A stretch of DNA of 50,612 bases from an uncultured Lachnospiraceae bacterium (GTDB lineage Bacteria > Bacillota > Clostridia > Lachnospirales > Lachnospiraceae): NCBI GenBank assembly GCA_910579275.1, contig CAJTTO010000032.1, positions 1 through 50,612 of the forward strand. Reading direction: 5' to 3'. The translations under genes were made by a program, and so were the position numbers. The first letter of the stretch is position 1, and every line of letters begins with the position of its first letter. The notes under the pieces were generated by a model, which had not been told where the DNA came from, ran no database searches, and saw nothing but the letters and a program-made list of their open reading frames with translations. Positions 1 through 7,973 of the stretch are shown piece by piece.

Positions 1-526
1 AACGATATTTTTTCAGCATATATCCATCGACAGCGTAAAAGATTTCAGCATACATTGTTTTTATATCAATATCCTTCCGAAATTTTGATATATCTATTTT
101 CTCAAACACTATCATTTCACTTGCCTTGCTAACATCATTAAAATTTTCTTGAATGGAATTTTGTATTTCTGGAGCCGTTTCATAATATGCTCTTAGCGAA
201 AAAGCATATAAATGCGGATAATCACGCATAAGCGAACACTTCGATAATAAGCTCCTTTTCAGCATTTCAAAAAAATCATCTGTTTCCAAGGCTTTGTATT
301 CTGCAACCGTTTTCCTTGTCATCTCAAAAGCGTTCGCCCATAGGTACATATATAATTCTTTTTTGTTTGTAAAGTAGTGAAAAAGCAACGCTTTCGAAAT
401 GCCGCTCTCGTCTGCAATTTCCGACATTGGGGCTTTTTTGTAGCTGTTCTCGGAAAACACTTTGTAAGCAGCGTTTATGATACGCCGTTGTTTTTCTAAT
501 GGAAGCTTGAAAAACTTGTCATTCAT
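1..526 (-). CDS. TetR-family transcriptional regulator (partial, runs off the left edge)
   Basis: The reading frame is open from the ATG at 526 to the window edge, about 175 codons, and lacks its C-terminus. The N-terminus has the TetR helix-turn-helix layout: a first helix of the type RRIINAAYKVFSENSY, then MSEIADESGISKALLFHYF near residues 35-53, followed by an alpha-helical ligand-binding region. The start is set by AAGGAG at 534-539, seven bases before ATG 526; an in-frame ATG at 532 sits almost on that site and is unlikely. A near-perfect palindrome lies just upstream (541-557), which suggests autorepression and control of a neighbour beyond the left edge. The ligand is unknown. Confidence 0.85.
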   Translation of the reverse strand, partial: MNDKFFKLPLEKQRRIINAAYKVFSENSYKKAPMSEIADESGISKALLFHYFTNKKELYMYLWANAFEMTRKTVAEYKALETDDFFEMLKRSLLSKCSLMRDYPHLYAFSLRAYYETAPEIQNSIQENFNDVSKASEMIVFEKIDISKFRKDIDIKTMYAEIFYAVDGYMLKKYR

Positions 527-540
527 ATACATTCTCCTTA

Positions 541-557
541 TTGACCGCAGCGGTTAA
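541..557. promoter_or_regulatory. Palindromic operator next to the TetR gene
   Basis: TTGACCGCAGCGGTTAA is a 17-bp dyad with only one mismatched pair besides the central base. A further half-site-like TTGACCG occurs about 30 bp to the right (near 579). Its position right upstream of the tetR start fits a TetR autoregulatory operator; binding is inferred. Confidence 0.55.
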
Positions 558-1004
558 TTCGAGTATATTATATATCCGTTGACCGTTTTTGAGAAGACCA
601 TTGCTAAAATTATAAAAAAGTAAAAGCGCCTGCCGCTTAACCGTTTCTTTCGGTCAGTGACAAGTGCTTGCTGCAAGTTCCGTATTCAGTTCTGTAAAGG
701 GGATTATCTTCCCATGTTCTCAAATGAAATTTGACACTACTATAAACAGAACACTGACAATCATTCATCCGACAGTAATATCGTCGTGTTGATTCTTTGA
801 CCAAAAGATGCATCCCAAATCCCACTCATACACGAATTGCACAAAAACCATAAATATTTTCGTCCATTTTACCGAAATTATGCGAAATATAGCTTTTTGT
901 TTAGGAATATGCTACAATAGATTTGTAATTATTTTTAGACGCTCCAAGTTTCTTTGCAGCCCGAAAAATGGGTGCAGGGAGATTTTGAGGAGCTATTTTT
1001 TACG
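558..1004. other. Interval of about 450 bp without a convincing gene
   Basis: A 62-codon minus-strand frame (637-825) contains a Cys-rich stretch, but it has no good ribosome site and I do not recognise it. It could be a gene remnant. A TACAAT hexamer at 913-918 might be the -10 of the downstream metallophosphoesterase promoter, but no convincing -35 is seen. Confidence 0.3.
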
Positions 1005-1019
1005 AAAGGAGAAATTTTC

Positions 1020-2690
1020 ATGCAGAACTCTTCTATGCAGAAAAAAGGAACAAAACGAATCGCACTATCATTTGCCGCGCTGCTCATGCTTTCGTCAGGA
1101 GGAACCGCATTTGCAGCGGAAACCACACCTGTCCCGGTTTCAGCTGTGTCCGGAACTGCCCTGACATATGAATTTACCGGCGTGGATGCCGGCAAGGCAG
1201 GATATGCAGAGGGAACTTTATCCCTTTCCTCCGCCACAGACGCCACTTACCATCTGTACTGGAGCAACAATGCGGGTGCACTTGGCGGCTACTATCCGAT
1301 TGCAACACTTAATGTCGGCGCAGGCAAAACGGAATCTTTTTCTTTCGGTTATCACACAGCCATTCCGGCAGACGCCACAAAAGTTATCGCTGTGAACGCG
1401 TCCTTGACAGATTACCCCTCTGTAGAAACAGCATCGGCAGTTTTTGACATCCCTGTCGGCAAGCGTCTCGGGTACTCCTCAAACGACGCCCTTTATACAT
1501 TTAATTCATTTTCCGATATCCATATTGACGAGGAGCATTTCGGCGATACGCCCGCATACTGGTGGGAGTACTCCGAAGCACACTGGGCGCAGGCGCTCAA
1601 CTACGCCACAAGCCTTAATGTGGATTTTATCGTCTCCTCCGGCGATCAGGTTACCAATGCCAAGCTTGCCAACCTTGACAAAGAGTGGAAAGCTTATCAG
1701 CTGATTTTGTCACAGTCCGATTATGTGAATCCGATTTACGAGTCCGGCGGCAACCATGAAGTCCGTCAGGATGACGCAGTTTCATATGAATTACAGGCTT
1801 TTATCAACGGAACCGGTCTCGATGGCTCCATGGGCACGATGTCGGCTGCTAAGCCTTACTATTCTGTTACAGAGCCGAATACAGGCGACCTGTTTATCTT
1901 TATGGCGCTTGAGGGCGGCTATCGTCCGGCGAAATATGATGAATTTACGGATGAGCAGCTCAACTGGGTAGAAAACCTCCTGAAAAATAATTACGGAAAG
2001 GGCAAGAACATCTACATTATCCAGCACGCGCTGATCAAGGGATACGGGCCTGGTGACGATTTGACAAATCCGTATTATGGCGGCGCCATCGACATGAGCC
2101 TGCCATCTGCGCAGCGTTTTATCGGCCTGCTCGAGGAGTATAAGGATGTTGTCTGGATTTCCGGACACTCACATGAAGCGTTCGAACTGGGTTATAACTT
2201 CACGGATAACAACGGCGCAGCTTGCAGCATGATTCACAATCCGTCCATCGGAAACCCGACACATGTGACCGACGGCGCACTTGACTATGCCTTTAACGAG
2301 AATTTGTCGCAGGGTTATTATGTCCAGACATTCAAAGATGCAATTCTCTTTAACGGTGCAAACATCTGCGACCAGAAAATTTATCCTTCTTACTGCTATA
2401 TCATCGACGGCAAGACCTCTGCGCAGAAACAGGCCGCGAAACCGGTAAAGCTGTATAAGGATGTGAACGTTACAGCAGACATGATGCGTTCTGTCATCGC
2501 AAACACGAACACAGTTCTTGGTTTATATTATGAGTACAGCTCCTATGACCAGTATCAGGCGTTAAAGAAATGCTATTATCAGTACAAGAATGCAAACTTT
2601 GACGCGATGAACAATGAGGAACTGTTGACAGCTTACAGCAAATTAAAGTCAGGCATTGCCACATTACATGAAATTGCCAGTGCAAAGTAA
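1020..2690 (+). CDS. Secreted calcineurin-like metallophosphoesterase
   Basis: A 556-residue protein. AAAGGAG at 1005-1011 fixes the ATG at 1020, giving an N-terminus with a Sec signal peptide: basic residues 8-13, a hydrophobic core at about 14-26, and AFAA cleavage near residues 30-33. The metallophosphoesterase motifs occur in order: SDIH (D166, H168), SGDQ (D209), GGNHE (N245, H246), a QH near 336 and GHSH (H383, H385). Together these form the usual dinuclear metal site. The last 100 residues are a helical tail with no sortase or cell-wall motif, so the enzyme is probably released or loosely wall-bound. The substrate (phosphoester, possibly nucleotide or phospholipid) cannot be read from sequence. 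It is monocistronic and ends at a strong terminator. Confidence 0.88.
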   Translation: MQNSSMQKKGTKRIALSFAALLMLSSGGTAFAAETTPVPVSAVSGTALTYEFTGVDAGKAGYAEGTLSLSSATDATYHLYWSNNAGALGGYYPIATLNVGAGKTESFSFGYHTAIPADATKVIAVNASLTDYPSVETASAVFDIPVGKRLGYSSNDALYTFNSFSDIHIDEEHFGDTPAYWWEYSEAHWAQALNYATSLNVDFIVSSGDQVTNAKLANLDKEWKAYQLILSQSDYVNPIYESGGNHEVRQDDAVSYELQAFINGTGLDGSMGTMSAAKPYYSVTEPNTGDLFIFMALEGGYRPAKYDEFTDEQLNWVENLLKNNYGKGKNIYIIQHALIKGYGPGDDLTNPYYGGAIDMSLPSAQRFIGLLEEYKDVVWISGHSHEAFELGYNFTDNNGAACSMIHNPSIGNPTHVTDGALDYAFNENLSQGYYVQTFKDAILFNGANICDQKIYPSYCYIIDGKTSAQKQAAKPVKLYKDVNVTADMMRSVIANTNTVLGLYYEYSSYDQYQALKKCYYQYKNANFDAMNNEELLTAYSKLKSGIATLHEIASAK

Positions 2691-2726
2691 TGATACTGCC
2701 GCTATCATATGATGCCCGTTCCACAA

Positions 2727-2767
2727 ACACAGCCCCATCTGTTTTCGGCAGATGGGGCTGTGTTTTT
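2727..2767 (+). terminator. Rho-independent terminator of the metallophosphoesterase gene
   Basis: A perfect 15-bp stem (ACACAGCCCCATCTG at 2727-2741 pairing with 2749-2763), a 7-nt loop, then a T run at 2763-2767. Confidence 0.93.
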
Positions 2768-2840
2768 CATATCCACTTTTCTTTCCCCTTTGCAGCTGCA
2801 CAATGCACATGACAGGTTTCGTTCCTCTTGCCTATATCTT

Positions 2841-2977
2841 GTAACAGTTCAGCCTTCGGCTTCCTGTTACGAGCATCAAGCCATGCAAAACCACTTCGTG
2901 GTGGCTTGATGCATCTCTGCCACTACGCTATTTCACGGACTTTGCAGCTAGTGCAAAGTCCTGGGCTGAACTGTTAC
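2841..2977 (+). mobile_element. 137-bp IS66-type MITE, copy 1
   Basis: The ends are a perfect 14-bp inverted repeat, GTAACAGTTCAGCC at 2841-2854 and its complement at 2964-2977. The element is flanked by the 8-bp direct repeat TATATCTT (2833-2840 and 2978-2985). Internal hairpins: 2873-2883 with 2902-2912, containing CCAC/GTGG inside it, and 2937-2946 with 2952-2961. It has no coding capacity. IS66-family elements typically have ends beginning GTAA and make 8-bp duplications, so movement in trans by an IS66-type transposase is inferred. It lies between a terminator and the blaI promoter, about 30 bp from that -35. Confidence 0.9.
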
Positions 2978-3006
2978 TATATCTTATCAGATTTCAAAAT
3001 ATGCAC

Positions 3007-3058
3007 TTGACAATGTTGTTATACCTTTGTATAATAAATTATACAGACGTATAACAAC
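3007..3058 (+). promoter_or_regulatory. Promoter with embedded BlaI-type double dyad
   Basis: TTGACA at 3007-3012 and TATAAT at 3030-3035 are separated by 17 bp, a consensus sigma-A promoter. GTTGTTATAC (3015-3024) is repeated inverted at 3049-3058, and GTATAAT (3029-3035) inverted at 3038-3044. The -10 thus lies inside the nested dyad, as expected of an operator for the BlaI-like repressor encoded just downstream. Confidence 0.85.
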
Positions 3059-3114
3059 GTGATAAAACATTATTTTTTTCTATTTGAGCGCCAATGGCAG
3101 CATGGAGGATTTAT

Positions 3115-3498
3115 ATGGGAATTATTCAAAAAAAACTTGGAGAAGCCGAACTCGAAATTATGCAGGTAATCTGGAATAGTGAAGTCCCCGTAACTTCAAA
3201 CTATATTTTAAAGGAGTTACAGGGACGGAGACAATGGCAGCTTTCCACACTGATGACATCATTAACAAGACTGGCAGACAAGGGATTTGTCTGCTGTGAC
3301 CGCTCAACAGGAAGCAATCTATACACTTCGGTTATTTCGGAAAATGCCTATAAGGCGGGCGCAAGCCGGCATTTTCTCGAAAAACTATACAACAATTCCA
3401 TACAAAATATGATTGCTACACTATACAGCGACAAAGCGATAAAGGACTCTGATATTGAAGAGCTTAGAAGTTTCTTAGACAATCTGGAGGATGAATGA
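3115..3498 (+). CDS. BlaI/MecI-family transcriptional repressor
   Basis: A 127-residue winged-helix protein. GGAGG at 3104-3108, six bases before the ATG at 3115, makes this the start rather than an ATG at 3094. The BlaI pattern is clear: LGEAELEIMQVIWNSE near the N-terminus, a recognition region around STLMTSLTRLADKGF, and a C-terminal dimerising helix. Repressors of this family bind dyads and are cleaved or released when the partner M56 membrane protease is activated. The stop overlaps the start of the M56 gene, so the two are cotranscribed and probably translationally coupled. The promoter dyad upstream is its likely target. Confidence 0.92.
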   Translation: MGIIQKKLGEAELEIMQVIWNSEVPVTSNYILKELQGRRQWQLSTLMTSLTRLADKGFVCCDRSTGSNLYTSVISENAYKAGASRHFLEKLYNNSIQNMIATLYSDKAIKDSDIEELRSFLDNLEDE

Positions 3499-5471
3499 TG
3501 ACAAATTTATTTTTATCCCTTTTTGGCATTTCTATCTCAATTAGTTTCATGGTGATTGTGTTGATTTTACTCTCACCACTTTTAAACAGGCGGTATGCTT
3601 CAAGGTGGAAATATCTCATTTGGATTTTTCTCGCATTGCGGCTTCTCGTCCCTTTTCACGGACTAAATGGACAGCACGTTACAGACATGATGTCAAAAGC
3701 CGGAACGCAGAATCCGTCGAAACCAGAAAAAAATATCGGCGCTCCGACTGGTGAGACAACACCGTCAGGTCGGATTATTGTTGAAATACCAGAGCAGATG
3801 ACCGCTCCGATTGTAATGCAGAGCACCTTGCAGTCCGGAAAAGGCAGTACAGGTATTACCATGCTTGATATGGTGGCTTATGTATGGATGACAGGCAGCA
3901 TTCTTTTTCTATCTGTACATTTCATCAGCTACTGCTGCTATAAGCGTGGGGTGATGAAAAGGGGCAAAAATATTGCGGATGCACACATATTGCGTCAGGT
4001 ATGCGAAATAAAACGTGAATTGCAGATTGTGCGCACAGTCAAGGTAATGGAATCCCCCGAAGCCGGAAGCCCCATGATTATAGGCTTTTTGAATCCCATT
4101 GTCGTTTTGCCGAATGAGCGGTACAGCTCAGAGGAGCTATTTTTCATTTTGAAACATGAGCTGGTTCATTTGAAGCGGGGAGACCTCTATTGGAAACTGC
4201 TTTTCGTAACAGCCAATGCCGTCCATTGGTTCAATCCCTTCATATGGATAATGCAGAAAGAAGCCGCAATTGATATGGAGCTATCCTGTGATGAACGCGT
4301 CACGCAAGGTGCAGGCGAAACCGTGCGGAAGGCTTACACCGAAACATTACTGTCGATGCTCCATAAGCAATGTGCCAAAAGGACTGCTCTGTCCACGCAA
4401 TTTTACGGAGGAAAGAAAATTATGAAAAAGCGTTTTAGAAATATTTTGGCAAAAAACAGAAAAAAGAACGGTGTTTTTATATTTCTTTGTGCAATGGCTT
4501 TCACTGTCATCCTTGGGACTCTTGTAGGCTGTTCCGTCGCAAAAGAAGACAATGCAAAACAAAATGCTGCAAAAACAGTTGATGAAAGAAAGGACAGCGA
4601 AAAGCAGAAGGATGAAAATATGCCTGACCAGCCAGAAAAAGAAGCCGATGAGCCGGAGCAAATACTGCTTAATGATACTTCTACTGACGACAGCGTATCG
4701 GACGGTACAACAATGCTCACATTTTCCAAGGAAGGGGAGCAGGAGCAAAAGCAGGCTGTGCTTACAGTGGGGGACGGATATTCCATCTTTCTGCCCATTG
4801 ATGAGTGGAAGGCATCCGGTCCGGATTTATGGAACGCAGCAGTAAATGAACACGTTGGACTCTGGGTAACACATTTCGAGGGCGAATCGTTTGATTCCGT
4901 TGCAAAAAATTTGGCAGACATGGGATATGAGACACACCAGAATGAAAGATGGAAGCAGGACGGAGACCTGATATACCATGTCGCATTAAAAGATTTTGAG
5001 AATGACATATGGGGAATATTCTATTGCTATCCGGCTGAATCCGCTGAAGGCTGGGGACGGGAGCTTCCTGTGATTGCAGACACGTTCGCTTTGTCATCCG
5101 CAGCTGAGGATGCAAAAGCCAACGGTTCTCAAAATGAATCTCTAAGTGCCGAAGATTGTGAAAATATCAAAACGGCTGTGAATATGTTCGCGGAAGCATA
5201 CTTTGAGGGCAATGCTGACGCTGTTCAAAAATTACTCGCAGATACGTTTGAAGGTGAGATTGATACCTATGAAGGTACTGGAATAATAAGCGATTTAACT
5301 GTAAAAGGACTGTCCGATACGGACGATAAAGTAATGGAAGACGGACAATATGCAACTGTTTCTTTGGCGTTCAGAGACAGTAACTATGACGATATGTTTC
5401 TGTACATATCTTTTCGATTCATCAAACAGGAAGGTGTCTGGAAAATACAATCTTATGGTGTGGAAGGGTAA
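3498..5471 (+). CDS. M56-family (BlaR1-like) membrane metallopeptidase with an extracytoplasmic sensor tail
   Basis: About 657 residues. N-terminal membrane segments lead to a cytoplasmic zinc protease with HELVH (H220, E221, H224) and the downstream ELSCDE motif typical of M56. A further membrane segment near residues 325-345 is followed by an Asp/Glu/Lys-rich linker and an external region. The last 100 residues look like a small NTF2/SnoaL-type fold ending FRFIKQEGVWKIQSYGVEG. There is no penicillin-binding sensor domain, so the signal is probably not a beta-lactam. Two adjacent ATGs (3495, 3498) are possible; 3498 has the better spacing from GGAGG at 3486-3490. It is the partner of the BlaI-like repressor upstream. 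Confidence 0.88.
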   Translation: MTNLFLSLFGISISISFMVIVLILLSPLLNRRYASRWKYLIWIFLALRLLVPFHGLNGQHVTDMMSKAGTQNPSKPEKNIGAPTGETTPSGRIIVEIPEQMTAPIVMQSTLQSGKGSTGITMLDMVAYVWMTGSILFLSVHFISYCCYKRGVMKRGKNIADAHILRQVCEIKRELQIVRTVKVMESPEAGSPMIIGFLNPIVVLPNERYSSEELFFILKHELVHLKRGDLYWKLLFVTANAVHWFNPFIWIMQKEAAIDMELSCDERVTQGAGETVRKAYTETLLSMLHKQCAKRTALSTQFYGGKKIMKKRFRNILAKNRKKNGVFIFLCAMAFTVILGTLVGCSVAKEDNAKQNAAKTVDERKDSEKQKDENMPDQPEKEADEPEQILLNDTSTDDSVSDGTTMLTFSKEGEQEQKQAVLTVGDGYSIFLPIDEWKASGPDLWNAAVNEHVGLWVTHFEGESFDSVAKNLADMGYETHQNERWKQDGDLIYHVALKDFENDIWGIFYCYPAESAEGWGRELPVIADTFALSSAAEDAKANGSQNESLSAEDCENIKTAVNMFAEAYFEGNADAVQKLLADTFEGEIDTYEGTGIISDLTVKGLSDTDDKVMEDGQYATVSLAFRDSNYDDMFLYISFRFIKQEGVWKIQSYGVEG

Positions 5472-5477
5472 CTTTAC

Positions 5478-5497
5478 AAGGGGGCAATTGCCCCCTT
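5478..5497. terminator. Palindromic hairpin between convergent genes
   Basis: AAGGGGGCAATTGCCCCCTT is a perfect 20-bp palindrome between the stops of the M56 gene and the minus-strand AraC gene. It can act as a terminator in both directions, although the T tracts are weak. Confidence 0.6.
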
Positions 5498-5510
5498 ATG
5501 TTCTTTCTGC

Positions 5511-6356
5511 CTACCTTTTTACCACAGGAATCCATACCTCATACTTTGCGTTCTGCGGATCCGGACTGATGTATACTTCAATATCAGGCGCATTGCCGTA
5601 CTCATATCCGGATGTCGGCAGCCACTCTGTCACAATGCGCTGTTCCAGCTCCTGAATGGACATGTTTGTCCCCTCTCCCGAAAATACTGCCCACATTGCA
5701 GCCGGTATTGTGTACTCCTCAAAGCTGCCGCATTGTTTTGTCGTTGAAACTGCAATAAAATATTTCCATTGGTCTGTCCCGTTACATACACTTACGCCCA
5801 GAAGTCCCATAGGCGGCGTGTCCATCATTTCTGCCAGCTTTTCCACTGTGCCATTTGCAGCAGCATTCTGCCACATTTGGGGCACCACTGCAAAGTTTTT
5901 CTCAATCTCTTTTTCGAGCGGGCAGGATACCCCCACGATGCGGATTGCTTCTTTTGTTTCAATACGATAATTCAATTCTTCTGCTCCTTTCACGGAAATG
6001 TGAAATGTTATGGGCGGATAGGATTTTACCGCAATGCCTTCGCTGCGCAGTGCGGATGGCGCAACGCCGTGCACGCTCTGAAAGGCTCTGTTAAATGCGG
6101 TTGGTGAGCTATAGCCATACTTTGCTGCTATCTCTATGACTTTTGCGTCACTGCCCTGCAAATCCACTGCCGCGAGCGACATGCGCCGCCTGCGTATATA
6201 TTCCGACAGCGGAACACCCGCCATGTATGTGAACATCCGCTGATAGTGGTATGCAGAACAGCACGCTATTTTTCCAAGCTGCTCATATGCAATCTCACAT
6301 GACAAATGTTCCTCAATATAACGAATACTCTGGTTTAACCGCTCGACCCATTCCAT
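5511..6356 (-). CDS. AraC-family regulator with GyrI-like effector domain
   Basis: A 281-residue protein. AGGAGG at 6365-6370, eight bases upstream, fixes the start at 6356 (MEWVERLNQSIRYIEEHLS); the longer open frame to 6518 is not needed. Residues 1-105 carry two AraC-type helix-turn-helix units (YEQLGKIACCSAYHYQRMF and AAKYGYSSPTAFNRAFQ). Residues 120-281 form a GyrI-like ligand-binding domain, as in Rob/BmrR-type regulators that bind hydrophobic drugs or metabolites. It is divergent from the GHKL kinase across a very AT-rich spacer. The ligand and regulon are unknown. Confidence 0.9.
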   Translation of the reverse strand: MEWVERLNQSIRYIEEHLSCEIAYEQLGKIACCSAYHYQRMFTYMAGVPLSEYIRRRRMSLAAVDLQGSDAKVIEIAAKYGYSSPTAFNRAFQSVHGVAPSALRSEGIAVKSYPPITFHISVKGAEELNYRIETKEAIRIVGVSCPLEKEIEKNFAVVPQMWQNAAANGTVEKLAEMMDTPPMGLLGVSVCNGTDQWKYFIAVSTTKQCGSFEEYTIPAAMWAVFSGEGTNMSIQELEQRIVTEWLPTSGYEYGNAPDIEVYISPDPQNAKYEVWIPVVKR

Positions 6357-6635
6357 TTCAAGTTCCTCCTGTTTCATGTACAATCTGATTTTACCGTATC
6401 TTTCTTCTGTATTCCTCTTAATCCATGCACCAAAAAGAGAGGTTTCAAATGCCAAAAGGCGAGCATTTTGGCACATGATTCCAACTACCTTGGCGGACGT
6501 CTGAACAGTAACCGCCATTTAACAATTTTAAATTTAATTTTACTTTCACTTTCATGCATTATATTATATTATTATATCATGAAACGCAACCAAAATATGA
6601 AATGAGACGCAGCTTATTCACAAAGGAGCCCATAA

Positions 6636-7913
6636 ATGTACGAGGCATTGATTACCAACATCATCAACAATATCTTTCATGTTATCTGGTTTAATAACCT
6701 TGTATTAGAACCGCGCCATGGCAAAAGAAAAACACTGCTGATTACTGTTTCTACCGGAATTTTTCTCCAGTCTTTTTTCTTGATTGCCGCGCATCCTGGA
6801 CTGCCTAGGGTGGTATTTTTTCTCGGCGCCTATCTGCTGACCGCCATTGTGTTTGGCAGCGTATTTTTGTTTCTACTCTCCGCCTCCAACCCAAAAAAGG
6901 CTGTGTTCTTAATTTCTGCCTACTACTGTCTGTGGACATTTATCTATGGGCTTATTTCACTGGTTACGCAAAGTGGTGTAGGTGCCGGAAGTTATGCCGT
7001 CTGGGGGCTGCGCTTTGGTCTCAACTTATTTTTCCTGTTTCTGTACTGCCGTTTTTTCAGAAAAAAGCTGCTTTATATCTATCGTCAGATGCAGAGCGGA
7101 TACGGCATGATTACATGTATTTCCTGCCTTACCTTTGTCATGATGACCTTTTTGCTTCTTTACAACGAATATCACAAGGTCAAAAATGCGAGCCACATTT
7201 TCACAATGACACTGTGCTATTTGTTTATGGTGATTGTACATATGCTGCTGTTTTATTTTATGGCACAGGCAAATCACGCACATCAGATCCGCCTGATGCA
7301 AATGCACGAGCAGCTCCTGATGGCACAGATGGAGGCTTATGAAAAGATCGAGCGCAGCGCAAGGCAGTCACTCCATGATTTCCGGCATCACAATATGGTC
7401 ATAATGGAGCTTGCCGAACGGCAGGATTACGAAGGAATTCTCAAATATCTCACAGAATATGAACGGATTGAGAATGAAAAACTTGACAGGAAATTCAGCA
7501 AAAATTATGCTGTAAACAGTCTTATTTCCGCTTATATGCGAAAGGCGCAGCAAAGTGACATTGAGATGAATGCCGATATCCGCCTTGACAAAACCCTCTG
7601 CGTGTCGGATGTCGATTTGGTGTGTCTCTTTTCAAATATACTGGAAAATGCAGTACACGGCTGCGCGCAGACTCTCAAACCACGCAAAATCAAGATTGTC
7701 GCACAACAGAAAAATTCTATGATTCTCCTCAAGTGCGAGAACAGCTGCATAGACGATATCCGCTTCTACAATGGCATTCCGCAGGCAAAAGACCATGAGG
7801 GCATTGGCGTGGAAAGCATTTTAAATATTGTCGAGAAATACAATGGAGATGTACACTTTACTGCCAATAATGGCGTATTTGAATGCAGTGTGCTGTTACG
7901 GAACTGTTCGTAA
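6636..7913 (+). CDS. GHKL-type (AgrC-like) sensor histidine kinase, orphan
   Basis: A 425-residue protein, start set by AAAGGAG at 6622-6628. Residues 1-210 hold about six hydrophobic membrane segments. A coiled region then leads to the phosphoacceptor motif SLHDFRHHN (histidines near 250). The ATPase domain shows an N box, NILENA (about 334), and a G box, GIGVES (about 389). This matches AgrC/ComD-type kinases, which sense peptides and normally phosphorylate a LytTR regulator encoded next door. No response regulator is adjacent; the next genes are nucleotidyltransferases. The partner must be elsewhere or lost. Confidence 0.9.
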   Translation: MYEALITNIINNIFHVIWFNNLVLEPRHGKRKTLLITVSTGIFLQSFFLIAAHPGLPRVVFFLGAYLLTAIVFGSVFLFLLSASNPKKAVFLISAYYCLWTFIYGLISLVTQSGVGAGSYAVWGLRFGLNLFFLFLYCRFFRKKLLYIYRQMQSGYGMITCISCLTFVMMTFLLLYNEYHKVKNASHIFTMTLCYLFMVIVHMLLFYFMAQANHAHQIRLMQMHEQLLMAQMEAYEKIERSARQSLHDFRHHNMVIMELAERQDYEGILKYLTEYERIENEKLDRKFSKNYAVNSLISAYMRKAQQSDIEMNADIRLDKTLCVSDVDLVCLFSNILENAVHGCAQTLKPRKIKIVAQQKNSMILLKCENSCIDDIRFYNGIPQAKDHEGIGVESILNIVEKYNGDVHFTANNGVFECSVLLRNCS

Positions 7914-7973
7914 CAGGTCTTGTTTGGCAAAATACTATAAAGATGTGATACAGATAGTAAAGTGAGGTGTAAT

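Noticed and set aside
637..825. 62-residue Cys-rich minus-strand protein
   Set aside because: No credible ribosome site and no family match I can name; retained only as a note in the intergenic interval.
2709..3010. Small plus-strand coding frames across the first MITE
   Set aside because: They run through a non-coding element with hairpins; the same translated piece recurs at 47533-47727 because the MITE is repeated.
3656..5115. Minus-strand frames opposite the first M56 gene
   Set aside because: The plus-strand gene is well supported by protease motifs; these are shadow frames of low-complexity composition.
6357..6518. N-terminal extension of the AraC/GyrI regulator
   Set aside because: AGGAGG sits directly before ATG 6356, and the family domain begins there; the extension has no family similarity.
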